Origin: Amaranthus tricolor
Lineage: Eukaryota > Streptophyta > Magnoliopsida > Caryophyllales > Amaranthaceae
Length of the DNA: 64,000 nt
Direction of reading: 5' to 3'
Assembly: GCF_026212465.1 (NCBI RefSeq)
Contig: NC_080057.1
Span: forward strand, 12,839,739 to 12,903,738
The notes under the pieces were generated by a model. It was given only the letters and a program-made list of their open reading frames with translations. It searched no databases and had not been told where the DNA came from. Positions 53,443 through 62,940 of this stretch are shown piece by piece. A program made the translations under genes and the position numbers. Positions within the stretch are counted from its first letter, which is position 1, and each line of letters begins with the position of its first letter.

Positions 53443-55273
53443 CTTCTATGATCATTGATCGTTATTAATTCTTCATCGTTTATTGTTCATTGATCCTTGT
53501 TTATTCTTTATCGTTCATTCTTCATTGATCATCGATCATAGTTCTTTGTTCATTGTTCATTCTTCATTGATCATTGATCCTAATTAGTTATTCATCGTTT
53601 ATTTTTCATTGATCATTGATCCTTGTTCATTCTTCATTGTTCATTCTTCATTGAACCTTGATAGTTAGTTATTCTTCATTGTTTATTATTCATAGATTAT
53701 TACTCTTTGTTCAATCTTCTTCGTTCATTCTTCAATGATCATTGATCCTTTTTAATTCTTCATCGTTCATTGTTCATTGATCATTAATCTTTGTTCATTC
53801 TTGATTGATCATTAATCCGTGTTCATAGTTCATCGTTAATTGTTCATTGATAATTGATCCGTTTTCATTCTTCATCGTTCATTCTTCTATGATCATTGAT
53901 CGTTACTAATTCTTCATCGTTTATTATTCATTGATCATTACTCCTTGTTCATTCTTCATTATTCATTCTTCAATGATCATTAATCCTTTTTCATTATTCA
54001 TCGTTTATTGTTCATTGTTCATTGATCCTTGTTCATTCTTCATCGTTCATTCTTCATTGATCATTGGTCCTAGTTCTTTCTTAATCGTTCATTCTTCATT
54101 GATCATTAATGCTTTTTCCTTGTTCATTGTTCATTGTTTATTGATCATTGATGCTTGTTCTTTCTTCATCGTTTATTCTTAATTGATCATTCATCCTTGT
54201 TCATTCATTATCGTTCATTCTTCATTGATCATTGATCTTTTTCATTCTTCATCTTCAATTGTTCAATGATCGTTATTCCTTGTTCATTCTTCATCGTTTA
54301 TTCTTCATTAATCATTTATCCTTTTTCATTGTTCATCTTCTATTGTTCATTGATCATTGATCCTTGTTCATTCTTCATCGTTCGTTCTTCACTGATAATC
54401 GATCCTAGTTCATTCTTCATCGTCCATTCTTCATTGATTATTGATCCTTCTTCATTCTTCATCGTTCATTCTTCATTAATAATTAATCATTGTTCATTGT
54501 TCATTGTTTATTGTTCATTGATCATTGATCCTTTTTCATTCTTGATCATTCATTCTCCATTGATCATTGATCCTTTTTCATTATTCATCGTTCATTTTTC
54601 ATTGATCATTGATCCTTGTTCATTCTTCATCGTTCATTCTTCATTGATGCTTGATAGTTAGTAATTCGTCATCGTTTATTATTCATTAATCATTACTTTT
54701 TGTTCATTCTTCATCGTGCATTCTTCAATGATCATTGATCCTTTTTCATTCTTCATCGTTCATTGTTCATTGATCATTAATCTTTGTTCATTCTTGATTG
54801 GTCATTAATCCTTGTTCATAGTTCATCGTTTATTGTTCATTGATAATTGATCTGTTTTTATTCTTCATCGTTCATTCTTCTATGATCATTGATCGTTATT
54901 AATTCATCATCGTTTAATATTCATTGATCATTACTCCTTGTTCATTCTTCATTGTTCATTCTTCAATGATCATTAATCCTTTTGACGCTTGATCCTTCTT
55001 TATTGTTCATTCTTCATTGATCATTGATCCTTCTTCATTCTTCATCGTTTATTCTTCATTGATCAATTATCCTTGTTCATTCATTATCGTTCATTCTTCA
55101 TTGATCATTCATCCTTTTCATTCTTCATCTTTCATTGTTCAATGATCGTTATTGCTTGTTCATTCTTCATCGTTTATTTTTCATTGATCATTGATCCTTA
55201 TTCATTCTTCATCGTTCATTCTTCATTGATCTTCGATCCTAGTTCATTCTTCATCGTTCATTCTTCATTGATC

Positions 55274-56214
55274 ATTGATCCTTCTTCATTCTTCATCGTT
55301 CATTCTTCATTGATCATTAATCCTTGTTCATTCTTCATCGCTTATTCTTCATTGATCATTAATCCTTGTTCATTCATCATCGTTAATTCTTCATTGATCA
55401 TTGATCGTTGTTCATTATTCATCGTACATTTTTCATTGATCGTTGATCCTTGTTCGTTCTTCATCGTTCATTCTTCATTGATCCTTGATAGTTAATTAGT
55501 AATTCTTCATCGTTTATTATTCATTAATCATTACTCTTTGTTCATTCTTCATCGCTCATTCTTCAATGATCATTGATCCTTTTTCATTCTTCATCGTTTA
55601 TTGTTCATTGATAATTGATCCTTGTTCATTCTTCATCGTTTATTCTTCATTGATCATTGATCCTTGTTCATTCATCGTCGTTAATTCTACATTGATCATT
55701 GATCGTTGTTCATTATTCATCGTACATTTTTCATTAATCGTTGATCCTTGTTCGTTCTTCATCGTTCATTCTTCATTGATCCTTGATAGTTAATTAGTAA
55801 TTCTTCATCGTTTATTATTCATTAATCATTACTCTTTGTTCATTCTTCATCGCTCATTCTTCAATGATCATTGATCCTTGTTCATTCATCATCGTTAATT
55901 CTTCATTGATCATTGATCCTTGTTCATTCTTCATCGTTTATTCTTCATTGATCATTGATCCTTGTTCATTCATCATCGTTAATTCTTCATTGATCATTGA
56001 TCGTTGTTCATTATTCATCGTACATTTTTCATTGATCGTTGATCCTTGTTCGTTCTTCATGGTTCATTCTTCATTGATCCTTGATAGTTAATTAGTAATT
56101 CTTCATCGTTTATTATTCATTAATCATTACTCTTTGTTCATTCTTCATCGCTCATTCTTCAATGATCATTGATCCTTTTTCATTCTTCATCGTTTATTGT
56201 TCATTGATAATTGA
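55274..56214 (+). repeat. 298-bp tandem sub-repeat, about three copies (D copy 2)
   Basis: The marker CCTTGATAGTTAATTAG occurs at 55,483, 55,781 and 56,079, again 298 bp apart and offset 8,914 from copy 1. The triplication therefore predates the 9-kb duplication. A private change is TAATTCTACATTG near 55,682. Confidence 0.88.
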
Positions 56215-59200
56215 TCCGTTTTGATTCTTCATCGTTCATTCTTCAATGATCATTGATCGTTATTAATTCTTCATCGTTTATTATTCATTGATCATTACTC
56301 CTTGTTCATTCTTCATCGTGCATTCTTCAATGATCATTAATCCTATTTCATTGTTCATCGTTTATTGTTCGTTGTTTATTGGTCCTTGTTCATTCTTCAT
56401 CGTTCATTCTTCATTGATCTTCGATCCTAGTTCATTCTTCATCGTTCATTCTTCATTGATCATTGATCCTTCTTCATTCTTCATCGTTCATTCTTCATTA
56501 TTCAGTACTCCTTGTTCATTGTTCATCGTTTATTGTTCATTGATCATTGATCCTTGTTCATTCTTGATCGTTCATTCTTCATTGATCATTTATCCTTGTT
56601 ACTTATTCATCGTTAATTTTTCATTGATCATTGATCCTTGTTCATTCTTCATTGTTCATTCTTCATTGATCCTTGATAGTTTGTATTTTTTCATCGTTTA
56701 TTATTCATTAATCATTACTCTTTGTTCATTCTTCATCGTTAATTCTTCAATGATCATTGATCCTTTTTCATTCTTCATCGTTCATTGTTCATTGATCATT
56801 AATCTTTGTTCATTCCTGATTGATAATTAATCCTTGTTCATAGTTCATCGTTTATTGTTCATTGATAATTGATCCGTTTTCGTTTTTCATCGTTCATTCT
56901 TCCATGATCATTGATCGTTATTAATTCTTCATCGTTTATTATTTATTTATCATTACTCCTTGTTCATTCTTCATCGTTCATTCTTCAATGATCATTAATC
57001 CTTTTTCATTATCGTTTATTGTTCATTCTTTATTGATCCTAGTTTATTCTTCATCGTTCATTCTTCATTGATCATCGATCCTAGTTCATTCTTCCTCGTT
57101 CATTCTTCATTGATCATTGATCCTTCTTCATTCTTCATTGTTCATTCTTCATTATTCATTAATCCTTGTTCATTGTTCATCGTTTGTTGTTCATTGATCA
57201 TTGATCCTTGTTCATTCTTGATCGTTCATTCTTCATTGATCATTGATCCTTGTTACTTATTCATCGTTCATTTTTCATTGATCATTGATCCTTGTTCATT
57301 CTTCATTGTTCATTCTTCATTGATCCTTGAAAGTTAGTAATTCTTAATAGTTTATTATTCATTAATCATTACTCTTTGTTCTTTCTTCATCGTTCATTCT
57401 TCAATGAACATTGATCCTTTTTCATTCTTCCTCGTTCGTTGTTCATTGATCATTAATCTTTGTTCATTCTTGATTGATCATTAATCCTTGTTCATAGTTC
57501 ATCGTTTATTGTTCATTGATAATTGATCCGTTTTTATACTTCATCGTTCATTGTTCAATGATCATTATTCGTTATTAATTCTTCATCGTTTATTATTCAT
57601 TGATCATTACACCTTGTTCATTCTTCATCCTTCATTCTTCAATTATCATTAATACTTTTTCATTTTTCATCGTTTATTGTTCATTGATCTTTGGTCCGAG
57701 TTCATTACTCATCGTTCATTTTTCATTGATCATTGATGCTTGTTGCTTCTTCATTGTTCATTCTTCATTGATCATTGATCCTTGTTCATTCTTCATCGTT
57801 TATTCTTCATTGATCATTGATCCTTGTTCATTCATCATCGTTAATTCTTCATTGATCATTGATCGTTGTTCATTATTCATCGTACATTTTTCATTGATCG
57901 TTGATCCTTGTTCGTTCTTCATCGTTCATTCTTCATTGATCCTTGATAGTTAATTAGTAATTCTTCATCGTTTATTATTCATCAATCATTACTCTTTGTT
58001 CATTCTTCATCGCTCATTCTTCAATGATCATTGATCCTTTTTCATTCTTCATCGTTTATTGTTCATTGATAATTGATCCGTTTTGATTCTTCATCGTTCA
58101 TTCTTCAATGATCATTGATCGTTATTAATTCTTCATCGTTTATTATTCATTGATCATTACTCCTTGTTCATTCTTCATCGTGCATTCTTCAATGATCATT
58201 AATCCTATTTCATTGTTCATCGTTTATTGTTCATTGTTTATTGGTCCTTGTTCATTCTTCATCGTTCATTCTTCATTGATCTTCTATCCTAGTTCATTCT
58301 TCATTGATCATTGATCCTTCTTCATTCTTCATCGTTCATTCTTCATTATTCAGTAGTCCTTGTTCAATGTTCATCGTTTATTGTTCATTGATCATTGATC
58401 CTTGTTCATTCTTGATCGTTCATTCTTGATTGATCATTTATCCTTGTTACTTATTCATCGTTAATTTTTCATTGATCATTGATCCTTGTTCATTCTTCAT
58501 TGTTCATTCTTCATTGATCCTTGATAGTTTGTATTTTTTCATCGTTTATTATTCATTAATCATTACTCTTTGTTCATTCTTCATCGTTAATTCTTCAATG
58601 ATTATTGATCCTTTTTCATTTTTCATCGTTCATTATTTATTGATCATTTATCTTTCTTCATTCTTGATTGGTCATTAATCCTTGTTCATACTTCATCGTT
58701 TATTGTTCCTTGATAATTGATCCGTTTTCATTCTTCATCGTTCATTCTTCCATGATCATTGATCGTTATTAATTCTTCATCTTTTATTATTTATTTATCA
58801 TTACTCCTTGTTCATTCTTCATCGTTCATTCTTCAATGATCATTAATCCTTTTTCATTATCGTTTATTGTTCATTCTTTATTGATCCTAGTTTATTCTTC
58901 ATCGTTCATTCTTCATTGATCATCGATCCTAGTTCATTCTTCCTCGTTCATTCTTCATTTATCATTGATCCTTCTTCATTCTTCATCGTTCATTCTTCAT
59001 TATTCATTAATCCTTGTTCATTGTTCATCGTTTGTTGTTCGTTGATCATTGATCCTTGTTCATTCTTGATCGTTCATTCTTCATTGATCATTGATCCTTG
59101 TTACTTATTCATCGTTCATTTTTCATTGATCATTGATCCTTGTTCATTCTTCATTGTTCATTCTTCATTGATCCTTGAAAGTTAGTAATTCTTCATAGTT

Positions 59201-61317
59201 TATTATTCATTAATCATTACTCTTTGTTCATTCTTCATCGTTCATTCTTCAATGAACATTGATCCTTTTTCATTCTTCCTCGTTCGTTGTTCATTGATCA
59301 TTAATCTTTGTTCATTCTTGATTGATCATTAATCCTTGTTCATAGTTCATCGTTTATTGTTCATTGATAATTGATCCGTTTTCATACTTCATCGTTCATT
59401 GTTTAATGATCATTATTCGTTATTAATTCTTCATCGTTTATTATTCATTGATCATTACACCTTGTTCATTCTTCATCCTTCATTCTTCAATTATCATTAA
59501 TACTTTTTCATTTTTCATCGTTTATTGTTTATTGATCTTTGGTCCGAGTTCATTACTCATCGTTCATTTTTCATTGATCATTGATGCTTGTTGCTTCTTC
59601 ATTGTTCATTCTTCATTGATCATTGATCCTTGTTCATTCTTCATCGTTTATTCTTCATTGATCATTGATCCTTGTTCATTCATCATCGTTAATTCTTCAT
59701 TGATCTTTGATCGTTGTTCATTATTCATCGTACATTTTTCATTGATCGTTGATCCTTGTTCGTTCTTCATCGTTCATTCTTCATTGATCCTTGATAGTTA
59801 ATAAGTAATTCTTCATCGTTTATTATTCATTAATCATTACTCTTTGTTCATTCTTCATCGATCATTCTTCAATGATCATTGATCCTTTTTCATTCTTCAT
59901 CGTTTATTGTTCATTGATAATTGATCCGTTTTGATTCTTCATCGTTCATTCTTCAATGATCATTGATCGTTATTAATTCTTCATCGTTTATTATTCATTG
60001 ATCATTACTCTTTGTTCATTCTTCATCGTGCATTCTTCAATGATCATTAATCCTATTTCATTGTTCAAAGTTTATTGTTCATTGTTTATTGGTCCTTGTT
60101 CATTCTTCATCGTTCATTCTTCATTGATCTTCGATCCTAGTTCATTCTTCATCGTTCATTCTTCATTGATCATTGATCCTTCTTCATTCTTCATCGTTCA
60201 TTCTTCATTATTCAGTAGTCCTTGTTCATTGTTCATCGTTTATTGTTCATTGATCATTGATCCTTGTTTATTCTTGATCGTTCGTTCTTCATTGATCATT
60301 TATCCTTGTTACTTATTCATCGTTAATTTTTCATTGATCATTGATCCTTGTTCATTCTTCATTGTTCATTCTTCATTGATCCTTGATAGTTTGTATTTTT
60401 TCATCGTTTATTATTCATTAATCATTACTCTTTGTTCATTCTTCATCGTTAATTCTTCAATGATTATTGATCCTTTTTCATTTTTCATCATTCATTATTT
60501 ATTGATCATTTATCTTTCTTCATTCTTGATTGGTCATTAATCCTTGTTCATACTTCATCGTTTATTGTTCCTTGATAATTGATCCGTTTTCATTCTTCAT
60601 CGTTCATTCTTCCATGATCATTGATCGTTATTAATTCTTCATCGTTTATTATTCATTGAGCATTACTCCTTGTTCATTCTTCATCCTTCATTCTTCAATG
60701 ATCATTAATCCTTTTTCATTGTTCATCGTTTATTTTTCATTGTTCATTGATCGTTGTTCATTCTTCGTCGATCATTGGTCCTAGTTCATTCTTCATCGTT
60801 CATTCTTCATTCATCATTGATGCTTGTTCCTTCTTCATTGTTCATTCTTCATTGATCATTGATCCATGTTCATCCTTCATCGTTCATTCTTCATTGATCA
60901 TTGATCCTTTTCATTCTTCATCTTTCATTATTCAATGATCCTTATTGCTTGTTCATTCTTCATCGTTTATTCTTCATTGATCATTTATCCTTTTTCATTG
61001 TTCATCATTTATTGTTCATTGATCATTGATCCTTGTTCATTCTTCATCGTTCATTCTTCATTGATCATCGATCCTAGTTCATTCTTCATCCTTTATTCTT
61101 CATTGATCATTGATCCTTCTTTAATCTTTATCGTTCATTCTTCATTGATCATTAATCCTTGTTCATTGTTCATCGTTTATTGCTCATTGATCATTGATCC
61201 TTGTTCATTCTTGATCGTTCATTCTTCATTGATCATTGATCCTTGTTCATTTTTCATCGTACATTTTTAATTGATCGTTGTTCCTTGTTCATTCTTCATC
61301 GTTCATTCTTCATTGAT
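56079..61317 (+). repeat. D-type HOR units, copy 2 (1,862, 1,848 and 1,529 bp)
   Basis: Unit boundaries by the same marker are 56,079, 57,941, 59,789 and 61,318. The first unit is 168 bp longer than its counterpart in copy 1. The 14-bp deletion of the second unit is inherited (near 58,304). Private changes include CTTCTATCCTAG near 58,283 and CATCGATCATTC near 59,857. Confidence 0.88.
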
Positions 61318-62524
61318 CCTTGATAGTTAATTAGTAATTCTTCATCGTTTATTATTCATTAATCATTACTCTTTGTTCATTCTTCATCGTTAATTCTTCA
61401 ATGATTATTGATCCTTTTTCATTTTTCATCGTTCATTATTTATTGATCATTTATCTTTCTTCATTCTTGATTGGTCATTAATCCTCGTTCATACTTCATC
61501 GTTTATTGTTCCTTGATAATTGATTCGTTTTCATTCTTCATCGTTCATTCTTCCATGATCATTGATCGTTATTAATTCTTCATCGTTTATTATTTATTTA
61601 TCATTACTCCTTGTTCATTCTTCATCGTTCATTCTTAATTGATCATTAATCCTTTTTCATTATCGTTTATTGTTCATTCTTTATTGATCCTAGTTTATTC
61701 TTCATCGTTCATTCTTCATTGATCATCGATCCTAGTTCATTCTTCCTCGTTCATTCTTCATTGATCATTGATCCTTCTTCGTTCTTCATCGTTCATTCTT
61801 CATTATTCATTAATCCTTGTTCATTGTTCATCGTTTGTTGTTCATTGATAATTGATCCTTGTTCATTCTTGATCGTTCATTCTTCATTGATCATTGATCC
61901 TTGTTACTTATTCATCGTTCATTTTTCATTGATCATTGATCCTTGTTCATTCTTCATTGATCCATGAAAGTTAGTAATTCTTCATAGTTTAATATTCATT
62001 AATCATTACTCTTTGTTCATTCTTCATCGTTTATTCTTCAATGAACATTGATCCTTTTTCATTCTTCCTCGTTCGTTGTTCATTGATCATTAATCTTTGT
62101 TCATTCTTGATTGATCATTAATCCTTGTTCATAGTTCATCGTTTATTGTTCATTGATAATTGATCCGTTTTCATACTTCATCGTTCATTGTTCAATGATC
62201 ATTATTCGTTATTAATTCTTCATCGTTTATTATTCATTGATCATTACACCTTGTTCATTCTTCATCCTTCATTCTTCAATTATCATTAATACTTTTTCAT
62301 TGTTCATCGTTTATTGTTCATTGATCTTTGGTCCGAGTTCATTACTCATCGTTCATTTTTCATTGATCATTGATGCTTGTTGCTTTTTCATTGTTCATTC
62401 TTCATTGATCATTGATCCTTGTTCATTCTTCATCGTTTATTCTTCATTGATCATTGATCCTTGTTCAATCATCATCGTTAATTCTTCACTGATCATTGCT
62501 CCTTTTCATTCTTCATCTTTCATT

Positions 62525-62940
62525 GTTCAACGATCTTTAATCCTTATTCATTCTTCATCGTTCATTCTTTATTGATCATTAATCCTTTTTCATTGTTCAT
62601 TGATCATTGATCCTTGTTCATTCTTCATCGTTCATTCTTCATTGATCATTGATCCAAGTTCATTCTTCTACGCTCATTCTTCATTGATCATTGATCCTTG
62701 TTCATTCATCAATGATCATTGATCCTTGATCATTCTTCATCGTTCATTCTTCATTGATCATTGTTCCATGTTCATTCTTCATTGATCATTTATCGTTGTT
62801 CATTCTTCATCGTTCATTCTTGATTGATCATTAATCCTTGTTTATAGTTCATCGTTTATAGTCCATTGATCATTGATCCGTGTTCATTCTTCATCGTTCA
62901 TCCTTCATTGATCATTGGTGCTTGTTCATTCTTCATCGTT
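62525..62940 (+). repeat. A/C-like relic segment inside region D
   Basis: Landmarks typical of HOR-A and HOR-C appear in the A/C order: TTCAACGATCTTTAATCC near 62,526, ATTGTTCCATGTTC near 62,760, CCTTGTTTATAGTTCATCG near 62,837, GATCCGTGTTC near 62,875 and CATTGGTGCTTG near 62,910. I saw it only once in region D. It looks like a non-amplified copy of the ancestral arrangement from which A and C units grew. It has private words such as GATCCAAGTTC near 62,650. Confidence 0.82.

Larger units (their letters stand above)
53443..62524 (+). repeat. Region D 9-kb block, copy 2 (9,082 bp)
   Basis: This is the head-to-tail second copy of the D block. The junction lies within about 53,417-53,443: sequence matching 62,490-62,510 on its left (CACTGATCATTGCTCC) runs straight into sequence matching 44,571 on its right. 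The copy keeps the 42-bp and 168-bp segments lost from copy 1. It ends at about 62,515-62,524, where CTTCATCTTTCATTG replaces CTTCATCGTTCATTC. Confidence 0.9.
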
